Positions 15,128 through 21,818 of a stretch of DNA of 21,818 bases are shown here, one piece after another. The stretch's first letter is position 1; every line of letters starts with the position of its first letter. The position numbers and the translations under genes are program-made. Source of the stretch: an uncultured Prevotella sp. (GTDB taxonomy: Bacteria > Bacteroidota > Bacteroidia > Bacteroidales > Bacteroidaceae); assembly GCA_900555035.1 (NCBI GenBank), contig USJX01000050.1, positions 1-21,818 on the forward strand. The letters are read 5' to 3'. The notes beneath the pieces are model-generated. The model did no database searches. It was not told where the DNA came from and worked only from the letters and a program-made list of their open reading frames with translations.

Positions 15128-16777
15128 ATGGAAAAAAGTGCATTGCAGATTGCAAGAGCGGCTTATCAGCCAAAGTTGCCTAAGGCTCTTCAGGGTCCTG
15201 TAAAGGCAGTTGAAGGCGAGGCTACTCAGTCAGTAGGAAATCAGGATGAAATCAAGGCGTTGTTTCCTAACACTTACGGAATGCCTGTCATTACTTTCGA
15301 GGCTGGCGAGGCTAAGGAACTCCCTGCTTTCAACGTAGGTGTAATCCTTTCTGGTGGTCAGGCTCCTGGTGGTCACAACGTGATCTCTGGTCTCTTCGAC
15401 GGTGTGAAGTCTCTCAACCCAGCTAACAAGCTCTATGGCTTCATCCTCGGTCCTGGCGGTCTCGTAGATCACAAGTACATGGAGATTACTTCTGAGCTCA
15501 TGGACGAGTACCGTAACACTGGTGGTTTCGATATCATCGGTTCTGGCCGTACCAAGCTGGAGAAGGAAGACCAGTTTGAGAAGGGTATCGAGATTCTCCG
15601 CGAGCTCGGTATCAAGGCACTCGTTATCATCGGTGGTGACGACTCTAACACCAACGCTTGCGTTCTCGCTGAGTACTATGCTGCCAAGAAGTATGGCGTT
15701 CAGGTAATCGGTTGCCCTAAGACTATCGACGGTGACTTGAAGAACGAGCAGATTGAGACTTCTTTCGGTTTCGATACAGCTTGTAAGACATACTCTGAGC
15801 TCATCGGTAACATCGAGCGCGACTGTAACTCTGCACGTAAGTACTGGCACTTCATCAAGTTGATGGGTCGTTCAGCATCTCACATCGCTCTTGAGTGCGC
15901 TCTCCAGACTCAGCCAAACATCTGCTTGATTTCTGAGGAGGTAGAGGCTAAGGAGATGTCTTTGGATGACGTTGTAACATACATCGCTACAGCTGTTGCC
16001 AACCGTGCTGCTGAGGGCAACAACTTCGGTACTGTTCTCATTCCAGAGGGCTTGATCGAGTTCATCCCAGCTATCAAGAAGCTCATCGCAGAGTTGAACG
16101 AGGTTCTTACAGACCCAGCTACAGGCGAGAGCCGTGAGTTCGCTAGCGCTGAGGAGCAGATTGCTTTCGTTAAGGGCGCTATCGCTAAGGACAACCTCGC
16201 AGTATTGGAGTCATTGCCAGCAGACGTAGCTCGCCAGCTTTGCCTCGACCGTGACCCTCACGGAAACGTACAGGTATCTCTCATCGAGACAGAGAAGTTG
16301 CTCTCTCGCATGGTAGCTGAGAAGTTGGCTGCTTGGAAGGAGGAGGGTAAGTTCGTAGGTAAGTTCTCAGCTCAGCACCACTTCTTCGGTTACGAGGGAC
16401 GTTGCGCAGCTCCTTCTAACTACGATGCTGACTACTGCTACTCACTCGGTTTCAACGCATCTCGCCTCATCGCTAACGGCAAGACCGGTTACATGTCAAT
16501 CATCAAGAACACAACAGCTCCTGCTGCTGAGTGGATTGCCGGTGGTGTGCCAATCACTATGATGATGAACATCGAGCGTCGTAACGGTGCCAACAAGCCC
16601 GTTATCCGCAAGGCTCTCGTAGAGCTCGACGGTGCTCCATTCAAGTTCTTCGCTTCTAAGCGTGAGCAGTGGGCTAAGGAGACAGCTTATGTATATCCAG
16701 GTCCTATCCAGTACTGGGGTCCATCTGAGGTTTGCGACCAGACCACTAAGACTCTCCAGTTGGAGCAGGCTAAGTAA
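15128..16777 (+). CDS. pfp: PPi-dependent 6-phosphofructokinase
   Basis: This enzyme phosphorylates fructose 6-phosphate using pyrophosphate, reversibly, in glycolysis and gluconeogenesis in the cytoplasm. The 549-residue protein is of the long PFP type. Motifs are LSGGQAPGGHN (74-84), FILGPGGL (105-112), IIGGDDSNTNA (167-177), PKTIDGDLKN (197-206) and MGRSASHIAL (246-255). The GGDD and KTIDGD pair marks PPi use: the aspartate after GGD replaces the glycine of ATP-dependent enzymes. Codon use is strongly biased (GCT, GGT, CGT, AAC, ATC, AAG), unlike most neighbours, which fits high expression rather than transfer. A GH25 gene follows after 24 bp. Confidence 0.96.
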   Translation: MEKSALQIARAAYQPKLPKALQGPVKAVEGEATQSVGNQDEIKALFPNTYGMPVITFEAGEAKELPAFNVGVILSGGQAPGGHNVISGLFDGVKSLNPANKLYGFILGPGGLVDHKYMEITSELMDEYRNTGGFDIIGSGRTKLEKEDQFEKGIEILRELGIKALVIIGGDDSNTNACVLAEYYAAKKYGVQVIGCPKTIDGDLKNEQIETSFGFDTACKTYSELIGNIERDCNSARKYWHFIKLMGRSASHIALECALQTQPNICLISEEVEAKEMSLDDVVTYIATAVANRAAEGNNFGTVLIPEGLIEFIPAIKKLIAELNEVLTDPATGESREFASAEEQIAFVKGAIAKDNLAVLESLPADVARQLCLDRDPHGNVQVSLIETEKLLSRMVAEKLAAWKEEGKFVGKFSAQHHFFGYEGRCAAPSNYDADYCYSLGFNASRLIANGKTGYMSIIKNTTAPAAEWIAGGVPITMMMNIERRNGANKPVIRKALVELDGAPFKFFASKREQWAKETAYVYPGPIQYWGPSEVCDQTTKTLQLEQAK

Positions 16778-16801
16778 GAATAAATACTTTTAATCATCTA
16801 T

Positions 16802-17707
16802 ATGTCAAGACGAACGACTTCTACGCAAAAAAAGACTGCTATGCCGAGGAAAAAGCCTTCTGCTTCTACTCGGCGTGGCGGCTCTCGTGCAAGGAAGCGT
16901 TCGTCTTCTTTGTTTCAGCGATACCCCCGCTGGGCATGGTGGATAGGCGGAACGGCCATTGTCGTTCTCTATGTCTTCCTGTTTTACCGTTTCTTTGTAG
17001 GACCTACCGGTTTCCGCTGGCGTGCGCTCTATGGCGACGAGGTGTATCCCGAGGGCTATGAGATTCATGGCATCGACATTTCGCATTACCAGGGTGAGAT
17101 AGACTGGGAGCAGCTGAAGGGTGCGATGATCAAGGGCTGCCCTGTGCGCTTTGTCATCATCAAGAGCACCGAAGGCTCCGACAGGTTGGACGAGAATTTC
17201 CGTTCCAACTTCAACCAGGCACGCGATTTCGGATTCATCCGTGGCGTGTATCATTTCTGGAGCAATAAATCTACGGCACGCGAACAGGCGTATTATTTCC
17301 TGGAACAGGTGCATCTTGCCGATGGTGACCTGCCGCCGGTTCTGGATATCGAGCATAAGCCCGATGATAAGAGTGTGGAGGATTTCCAGCGCGATGTGCT
17401 CACGTGGCTGCATATCGTGGAGGATAAGTATCATGTGAAACCTATCATCTACACCTATTATAAATTCAAGGAGCAGTATCTCGGTGCGCCCGTCTTTGAT
17501 GACTACCCTTACTGGATAGCCCATTACTATGTGGATAAGGTGCAATACAAGGGCAAGTGGAAGTTCTGGCAGCATACTGATGCTGGCAAACTGCCGGGCA
17601 TCAGGGGCTATGTGGATTTCGATATCTACAACGGCAGCTACTACGACCTGAAGCAGCTTTGCATAGGAAGCAACAAGAGCGAAAAGGTATTTGATGAAAA
17701 TGAATAA
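16802..17707 (+). CDS. Membrane-anchored GH25 family muramidase
   Basis: A 301-residue glycoside hydrolase family 25 protein, predicted to cut the MurNAc-GlcNAc bond of peptidoglycan on the periplasmic side. Residues 1-40 are very basic (SRRTTSTQKKTAMPRKK, RRGGSRARKRSSS) and cytoplasmic. One membrane helix covers about 44-66 (AWWIGGTAIVVLYVFLFYRF). The GH25 barrel runs from about 86: GIDISHYQGEIDW with Asp92, FVIIKSTEGS, GVYHFW, then PPVLDIE with Asp182 and the likely catalytic Glu184. WIAHYY and KFWQHTDAGKLPGIRGYVD complete the fold. It follows pfp by 24 bp and may share its transcript, although the two functions are unrelated and codon use is ordinary. A terminator follows at once. Confidence 0.92.
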   Translation: MSRRTTSTQKKTAMPRKKPSASTRRGGSRARKRSSSLFQRYPRWAWWIGGTAIVVLYVFLFYRFFVGPTGFRWRALYGDEVYPEGYEIHGIDISHYQGEIDWEQLKGAMIKGCPVRFVIIKSTEGSDRLDENFRSNFNQARDFGFIRGVYHFWSNKSTAREQAYYFLEQVHLADGDLPPVLDIEHKPDDKSVEDFQRDVLTWLHIVEDKYHVKPIIYTYYKFKEQYLGAPVFDDYPYWIAHYYVDKVQYKGKWKFWQHTDAGKLPGIRGYVDFDIYNGSYYDLKQLCIGSNKSEKVFDENE

Positions 17708-17744
17708 AGGCTGATATTTCGATTTCTCGAATATCAGCCTTTTT
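17706..17744. terminator. Terminator after the GH25 gene, possibly two-way
   Basis: AAAGGCTGATAT (17706-17717) pairs with ATATCAGCCTTT (17731-17742). An inner TCGA/TCGA pairing closes a TTTC loop, with one bulged T at 17718. TTTTT follows on +. The stem overlaps the GH25 stop codon. On the minus strand a weaker T-rich run (TTTATTCATTTT) follows, so it may also stop prmA transcripts, 78 bp past the prmA stop. Confidence 0.85.
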
Positions 17745-17821
17745 CTTTGCCTGCAAACAGGCAGTTGACAGCCTCATATTAAGCCTCTCTTTTGTTTTTT
17801 TAAAAGCCTTTCTTTTAGCCT

Positions 17822-18691
17822 TTAGCCTAATACCAGGCATGTCCAGTTGTTATCCACTTGTCTTTTTACCTCATGCAATCCCAGTTCGGCTGCCTTTTCG
17901 AGCAGCACAGGAACATCTTCTTCGTAGAAACCGCTTAGAATCAGGGTTCCGCCAATGTTCATCACGTTGCGGAAGAGGCGCATGTCGTCGAGCAGGATGT
18001 TGCGATTGATGTTCGCCATCACCACTTCGAATACGCCGCTCACGTGAGTCAGCACATTGCAGTTGCCGAAGAGTACTTCCATATTTTCCACGCCATTGAG
18101 CACGGCATTGTGCTTGGCGTTCTCTACGCTCCATTCGTCGATGTCGTAGCCTACCACGTCCTTGGCGCCCAGCTTGGAGGCGGTGAGTCCCAGGATGCCC
18201 GTTCCCGTACCGCAGTCGAGCACACGCTTGGTCTTCACCGGCATCTGCAGCAGTTGCGAGATGATCATGCGGGTGGTTTCGTGGTTGCCGGTTCCGAAGG
18301 CAAGCTTAGCCTCGATGCCAATCTCGATGATGTCGGGACGGTTGCTGGTGTCGGGATAAAGCTCCGGATGTTTGGCATCGTAGATCACCACCTGGTCATT
18401 TACGAAGATAGGGTCGAAGCCCTGCTCCTCCCATTCCTGGTTCCAGTCTTTGTCCTCGGCATCCTTGATGTCGTAGGTGATGCGGGTGTCGATGATAGGG
18501 AAGTCGGCGATATAGGCATCCAGTGCCTCCTTGTCGAAGAGGTCTTTCTGCACGTATGCCTCCATGCCCGTTTCCGTTTCTTCAAACGACTCGAATCCTG
18601 CCTCGGCAGCTCCGTCGGCAAGCAGGTCTTGGCAGGCTTGCAGCAAGTCGGCGGTAGTCTCGATGTTGAATGTCGCTACTAAATATTTCAT
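17822..18691 (-). CDS. prmA: Ribosomal protein L11 methyltransferase PrmA
   Basis: PrmA uses S-adenosylmethionine to methylate ribosomal protein L11 in the cytoplasm. The 289-residue protein has the expected length. The N-terminal L11-recognition domain covers about 1-80. A conserved linker EWEEQGFDPI follows. The catalytic domain has AFGTGNHETTRM (131-142), the SAM-binding DCGTGTGILGLTASKLGA (159-176), YDIDEWSVENAKHNAVLN and the ANINRNILL block (226-234). All expected motifs are present. It stands alone on the minus strand between the GH25 gene (convergent) and the aromatic-rich protein gene (divergent). Confidence 0.96.
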   Translation of the reverse strand: MKYLVATFNIETTADLLQACQDLLADGAAEAGFESFEETETGMEAYVQKDLFDKEALDAYIADFPIIDTRITYDIKDAEDKDWNQEWEEQGFDPIFVNDQVVIYDAKHPELYPDTSNRPDIIEIGIEAKLAFGTGNHETTRMIISQLLQMPVKTKRVLDCGTGTGILGLTASKLGAKDVVGYDIDEWSVENAKHNAVLNGVENMEVLFGNCNVLTHVSGVFEVVMANINRNILLDDMRLFRNVMNIGGTLILSGFYEEDVPVLLEKAAELGLHEVKRQVDNNWTCLVLG

Positions 18692-18767
18692 GTTTAATTT
18701 GTATTAATTTCTTGTCATAAAACGCCTTTGAATGCTCAAAAAAGCTAGAATTATTTTAAATCTTCTG

Positions 18768-18775
18768 CAAAATTA
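18768..18775 (-). promoter_or_regulatory. -7 box for prmA
   Basis: The minus strand reads TAATTTTG, a TAnnTTTG match, 76 bp before the ATG at 18691. The -33 element is not clear. It faces the rightward boxes at 18819-18849. Confidence 0.5.
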
Positions 18776-18818
18776 TAAAAAAATAGGGGAAAACCTACAT
18801 TATTTTAGGGAAATTCTG

Positions 18819-18849
18819 TATTTTTGCATAAAGAAATGTGATATTTTTG
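18819..18849 (+). promoter_or_regulatory. Two tandem -7 boxes before the aromatic-rich protein gene
   Basis: TATTTTTG is found at 18819-18826 and again at 18842-18849, 23 bp apart, each followed by CAT. Both fit TAnnTTTG. They could give two start sites, with leaders of about 95 and 72 nt. No clean -33 TTTG at 19-20 nt is seen for either. Confidence 0.6.
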
Positions 18850-18888
18850 CATTTAGATTAAGATTAAGGCTAAAATTAAAGGAAAAAC

Positions 18889-18904
18889 TGCCCTGCAAGG
18901 GGCA
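18889..18904 (+). repeat. Short palindrome upstream of the aromatic-rich gene
   Basis: TGCCC (18889-18893) pairs with GGGCA (18900-18904) around TGCAAG. It closely resembles the palindrome after the same gene at 19929-19941 (shared pattern GCCCTGYAAGGG). It lies in the leader, 22 bp before the start codon. Confidence 0.55.
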
Positions 18905-18926
18905 ATTTAAATAGGAGATTTATACA

Positions 18927-19925
18927 ATGAAGAAAATGTATCTTCTGGCAGTCCTGATGGCAGCCGCCATGCCATTGACATCGATGGCGCAGGACGATGA
19001 CCTCTACTTCAATCCGAAGAAGGAGGCACAGGAAAAGGCTGAGAAGCGGGCACGCCTCCAGCAGCAGTATGCTGCGCAGCGCGCTCGCAGAGATAGCCTC
19101 TATTCACTCTTCTGGAGTGGTAGCGGACGAGATGTGGATGAGTACAACAGGGGCGGACGCATCTTCAGTCATTATGAGCATGTGGGTACCGATTCGCTCG
19201 GCAACGACATCATACAGTTTCATGTGGGCAAGGGGGTAAGACCCGACAGCATCTATGACGATGCTTATTTTGCCCAGAAGTACGCCGACCAGGATGAGGA
19301 TTTCGACTATACCCGCCGCATGAGCCGCTGGGATGGCTATTATGATCCTTGGTTCTACGGCTACTATGGCTATGGCCCGTACTATTGGCGTTCGCGCATG
19401 TGGGGATGGCACAATCCATGGCGCTATGGCTATTATGCCGGCTGGTATGACCCATGGTTTGATCCTTGGTATGACCCATGGTACTACGGCTATGCCGGAT
19501 GGTATGGCGGATGGTACGACCCTTGGTATTACGGCTGGGGCGGCTGGTATGGTCCTTGGTACTGGGGTGGTCCGATAATAGGGCATGTAACTTATGGCGG
19601 CCGCAATTCTGGCGGATATGCCGGCAACCGCAGCTTTAGATATAACGGCGACAAGGGCTATGTGGGCAACGGTACACGCCGAAGTGTAGCCAACCGCAAC
19701 TTTGGCGGACGTGACAGCCAGCGCAATTACAATACCCGCAGCAATAACAACACCAACACCTTCGACCGCAGCAACTTCGGTGGCTTCGGCAATCGCAGCG
19801 GTGCCAGCTTCGGTGGTTCCAACTCCGGTGGTCGCTCTGGTGGCGGCTTCGGCGGCGGAGGAGGCTTCGGCGGAGGTGGCGGAAGCCGTTCCGGTGGCGG
19901 TGGCGGTTTCGGCGGTCGCCGATAA
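18927..19925 (+). CDS. Secreted Trp/Tyr/Gly-rich low-complexity protein
   Basis: I do not recognise a named family. The 332-residue protein starts with a signal peptide (about 1-22, MKKMYLLAVLMAAAMPLTSM then AQ). Residues 30-60 form a charged, probably coiled-coil helix (KKEAQEKAEKRARLQQQYAA). About 60-125 look globular. Residues about 126-215 are extremely rich in Trp, Tyr, Gly, Pro and Asp, with repeated YDPW, FDPW and GPW blocks. From about 225 to the end the chain is Gly/Asn/Ser/Arg-rich and finishes FGGGGGSRSGGGGGFGGRR. There are no cysteines, lipobox or barrel signature. It is probably periplasmic or surface-exposed. A FadL-like porin gene follows after 44 bp. Confidence 0.82.
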   Translation: MKKMYLLAVLMAAAMPLTSMAQDDDLYFNPKKEAQEKAEKRARLQQQYAAQRARRDSLYSLFWSGSGRDVDEYNRGGRIFSHYEHVGTDSLGNDIIQFHVGKGVRPDSIYDDAYFAQKYADQDEDFDYTRRMSRWDGYYDPWFYGYYGYGPYYWRSRMWGWHNPWRYGYYAGWYDPWFDPWYDPWYYGYAGWYGGWYDPWYYGWGGWYGPWYWGGPIIGHVTYGGRNSGGYAGNRSFRYNGDKGYVGNGTRRSVANRNFGGRDSQRNYNTRSNNNTNTFDRSNFGGFGNRSGASFGGSNSGGRSGGGFGGGGGFGGGGGSRSGGGGGFGGRR

Positions 19926-19928
19926 CAC

Positions 19929-19941
19929 GCCCTGTAAGGGC
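19929..19941 (+). repeat. Short palindrome between the aromatic-rich and porin genes
   Basis: GCCCT (19929-19933) pairs with AGGGC (19937-19941) around GTA. There is no T-run after it, so it is not an intrinsic terminator. It matches the palindrome at 18889-18904 in pattern. Confidence 0.55.
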
Positions 19942-19969
19942 AGAAGCTTTCAATATCAATTAAAAAACA

Positions 19970-21583
19970 ATGAATAAAATGAATAATTTAAAAATAAAAC
20001 ATATCCTTTTTGCCAGTGCACTCATGGCATCCATGAGCGCCGCTGCCCAGGAAACCTACCTGGATACTAAATTTGCGGAAAACTCCCTCACGGGAACCGC
20101 ACGCTATGTAGGTATGGGTGGTGCGATGGAAGCATTGGGTGCCGACATCTCAACCATGTCGAGCAACCCTGCCGGCATCGGTCTCTTCCGTAAAAGCATG
20201 GTAAGCCTCTCGGCTGGCGTCATCGCACAGCCAGATGCCGATACCCAATTCGACTTCGATCATACTACGATATCCTTCAATGGAAAGAAGTCGGTGCCTA
20301 GCTTCGACCAGATTGGTTTTGTCTGGGCTGGTGGTGACAACAGTGCCGGCGTGAAAATCAATGCCGGTTTCAACTTCCACAAGAGTACCAATTTCTCGCA
20401 GATCCTTACCGCTGCCAACTATCTGAACGGTGCCTCACAAACCAAGTGGGCATCTGCCAAGACAGCCTACGCCAAGGATTTGGACAAGAAATACGGCAAG
20501 GACGCCGGCGACCAGGTTTGGAGCGCAGTGGATGCCAACTACAATAAACTGATGGGAACCGACGACCAGGGTAACCAGGCTACCTACGATGGAAAATCCT
20601 TCCTCTTCGGCCAGTACCAGAAAGGCTACATCGGCGTATATGATTTCAACCTGAGCTTGTCGTTCAACAACCGTGTATGGGTGGGCTTCACCATCGGTCT
20701 GCACGATGTACACTATCGCAACAACTCGTTCTATACCGAGAATTATGTGGCAGATAAGGATGCATACGGCGCTGCCTGGGAAAGCCAGCGCATCACGGGT
20801 ACGGGCTATGATGCCAAACTGGGTGTTATCTTCCGCCCTGTGGCAGATTCTCCGTTCCGCATCGGTGCCTACGTCAATTCGCCAGTGTTCTACGACCTCT
20901 CGCTGAGCGGTACTGCCGACCTGGCAATGGTGGATATGAACATCGTTGACGACAATGGTAACTATGCCGAGGGTAGCAATTCCAACTCCGTGGATCTGGA
21001 TTATCGCCTCAACACCCCTTGGAAAGCGGGCGTGAGCTTGGGTCACACCGTGGGCAACTGTCTCGCCCTGGGTGCTACCTATGAATATGCCTGGTACGAC
21101 CACATGGACAATCGTGTGAAGGATGGCGGCTACTATGATTCCTGGTATGGCGACTATTACGAGACCAGCAGCAGCGATGCAGCCATGAACGACCACACCA
21201 AGCATTCGTTGCAGGGCGTAAGCACCCTGAAGCTGGGTTTGGAGTACAAGCCGATTCCGCTGATGTCGCTCCGTCTGGGCTACAACTATGTATCTCCGAT
21301 GTTCAAGGAAACTGCCGACCGCGACCAGACCATCGCTTCGCAGGGAACCATCTATTCCACATCTACGGATTATACCAACTGGAAGGCTACGAACAGGGTG
21401 ACAGCCGGTGTAGGCTTCAACTACCAGGGTCTTTTCTTCGATGTGGCTTACCAGTATAGTTGCCAGAAGGGTGATTTCTACCCATTTGCAGCCTGGGAGA
21501 ATGCCGGTGCCAAGGCGGCTCCAGCTACATCTGTAGATAACAATCGCCATCAGGTGCTGATGACGGTGGGTTACAAGTTTTAA
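19970..21583 (+). CDS. FadL/OmpP1-like outer-membrane porin
   Basis: A 537-residue outer-membrane beta-barrel of the FadL/OMPP1 superfamily, whose known members take up long-chain fatty acids or other hydrophobic compounds. The signal peptide is about 1-27 (HILFASALMASMSAAAQ). The N-terminal region has TARYVGMGGAMEALGADIST and the family NPAG motif at 66-69. Many alternating strands with aromatic residues follow, and the chain ends VLMTVGYKF, with the terminal Phe typical of barrel insertion signals. The start could be ATG 19970 or ATG 19979; both give a usable signal peptide. It probably shares a transcript with the upstream gene. The substrate cannot be told from sequence alone. Confidence 0.85.
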   Translation: MNKMNNLKIKHILFASALMASMSAAAQETYLDTKFAENSLTGTARYVGMGGAMEALGADISTMSSNPAGIGLFRKSMVSLSAGVIAQPDADTQFDFDHTTISFNGKKSVPSFDQIGFVWAGGDNSAGVKINAGFNFHKSTNFSQILTAANYLNGASQTKWASAKTAYAKDLDKKYGKDAGDQVWSAVDANYNKLMGTDDQGNQATYDGKSFLFGQYQKGYIGVYDFNLSLSFNNRVWVGFTIGLHDVHYRNNSFYTENYVADKDAYGAAWESQRITGTGYDAKLGVIFRPVADSPFRIGAYVNSPVFYDLSLSGTADLAMVDMNIVDDNGNYAEGSNSNSVDLDYRLNTPWKAGVSLGHTVGNCLALGATYEYAWYDHMDNRVKDGGYYDSWYGDYYETSSSDAAMNDHTKHSLQGVSTLKLGLEYKPIPLMSLRLGYNYVSPMFKETADRDQTIASQGTIYSTSTDYTNWKATNRVTAGVGFNYQGLFFDVAYQYSCQKGDFYPFAAWENAGAKAAPATSVDNNRHQVLMTVGYKF

Positions 21584-21628
21584 AAAGTATTAATATTTGT
21601 CGTTTTCTATCAAAAAGTGCTTGGAAAA

Positions 21629-21660
21629 TTTGGCGGATTGAAATAAAATGCATAATTTTG
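21629..21660 (+). promoter_or_regulatory. Promoter of the transcript leaving the right edge
   Basis: TTTG at 21629-21632 and TAATTTTG at 21653-21660, spaced exactly 20 nt, match the Bacteroidetes consensus. It is the best promoter in the window. Transcription should begin near 21666. Confidence 0.8.
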
Positions 21661-21665
21661 CAAGT

Positions 21666-21818
21666 GGTTAATGAACAAAACCCTAAAAGGGTAGTTAGAA
21701 GGGTTGGGGAGCCCTTCTCATAAATGTTACATAGGGATTTTTCCTCTAAAGTGAGGAAAAAAGATATTAGTTTTTTTAGTGGTTAATTTAGTTTTAGTAA
21801 GTATGTGATAGGATCTGT
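21666..21818 (+). ncRNA. Candidate structured leader or small RNA
   Basis: At least 150 nt follow the promoter without a convincing gene. Three hairpins are visible: ACCCT/AGGGT (21680-21692), AGAAGGG/CCCTTCT (21697-21718) and TTTTTCCTC/GAGGAAAAA (21738-21761). A T-run lies at 21771-21777, about 9 nt past the third hairpin. AGTGGTTAAT occurs at both 21663-21672 and 21778-21787. It could be a 5' leader of a gene beyond the edge or a free small RNA. I recognise no known riboswitch, 6S, SRP or RNase P RNA signature in it. Confidence 0.45.

Noticed and set aside
17745..17821. AGCCTTT-rich segment after prmA as a separate terminator or small RNA
   Set aside because: Only very short, weak pairings (AAAAG/CTTTT) are seen; the hairpin at 17706-17744 is a better stop for both strands.
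19104..19928. Ala/Ile/Val-rich 274-codon frame opposite the aromatic-rich gene
   Set aside because: It is the complement of Gly/Tyr/Trp codon repeats; no promoter or start context supports it.
20435..21550. Open frame of 371 codons on the minus strand opposite the porin gene
   Set aside because: The plus-strand porin has signal peptide, NPAG motif and terminal Phe; the minus-strand product is a low-information Val/Ile/His-rich shadow.
21724..21786. 20-codon frame (MLHRDFSSKV...) in the right-edge leader
   Set aside because: It has no family likeness and runs through the third hairpin; it is probably chance, though the transcript does cover it.

Overview
The window is a chromosomal stretch from a member of Bacteroidota, most likely Bacteroidales and probably close to Prevotella/Segatella. 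Several signs point there. A DUF4295-type protein tail sits at the left edge. Bacteroidetes -7 promoter boxes (TAnnTTTG), some with a TTTG about 20 nt upstream, precede many genes. Shine-Dalgarno sequences are mostly absent. The window also has a PPi-dependent phosphofructokinase, a FadL/OmpP1 barrel and a DUF4369/TlpA-type thioredoxin protein. I see no rRNA, tRNA, CRISPR array, transposase, integrase or phage gene. Nearly all genes look like chromosomal core genes.

Layout. 1-188: tail of a DUF4295 protein and its terminator. 307-2537: radA (DNA repair) and queC (queuosine precursor), both +. 2607-3716: a secreted TlpA-like thiol-disulfide protein, +, convergent with an MltF-like lytic transglycosylase lipoprotein (3784-5082, -) across one perfect two-way terminator. 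5188-8389: hisG-hisD-hisC, a tight + operon that ends in another two-way terminator without hisB. 8450-14932: a leftward set read in the order 90-aa unknown protein, PlsC-like acyltransferase, 922-aa split amidase with golvesin-like and Fn3 domains, 113-aa unknown protein, YgiQ radical SAM protein. 15128-17707: pfp and a membrane-anchored GH25 muramidase, +. 17822-18691: prmA, -. 18927-21583: a secreted Trp/Tyr/Gly-rich protein followed by a FadL-like outer-membrane porin, +. 21584-21818: a promoter and a structured, apparently non-coding leader that runs off the right edge.

How the genes relate. hisGDC form a clear partial pathway (first step, last steps, and the transamination of histidine synthesis). 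Three separate peptidoglycan hydrolases (MltF-like, amidase-like, GH25) occur within about 14 kb, but each is in its own transcription unit. The last two genes both encode cell-envelope proteins and are 44 bp apart.

I found no clear defence system, mobile element or biosynthetic cluster. The observations most worth a second look are: (1) the leader at the right edge with alternative pairings and a 7-codon reading frame; (2) the amidase interrupted by a golvesin-like domain, with a GTG start, Shine-Dalgarno sequence and hairpin unusual for this phylum; (3) the YDPW-rich secreted protein with tandem promoter boxes and matching short palindromes on both sides; (4) a coding minisatellite inserted in RadA; (5) an arginine/glycine/asparagine-rich tail on YgiQ.
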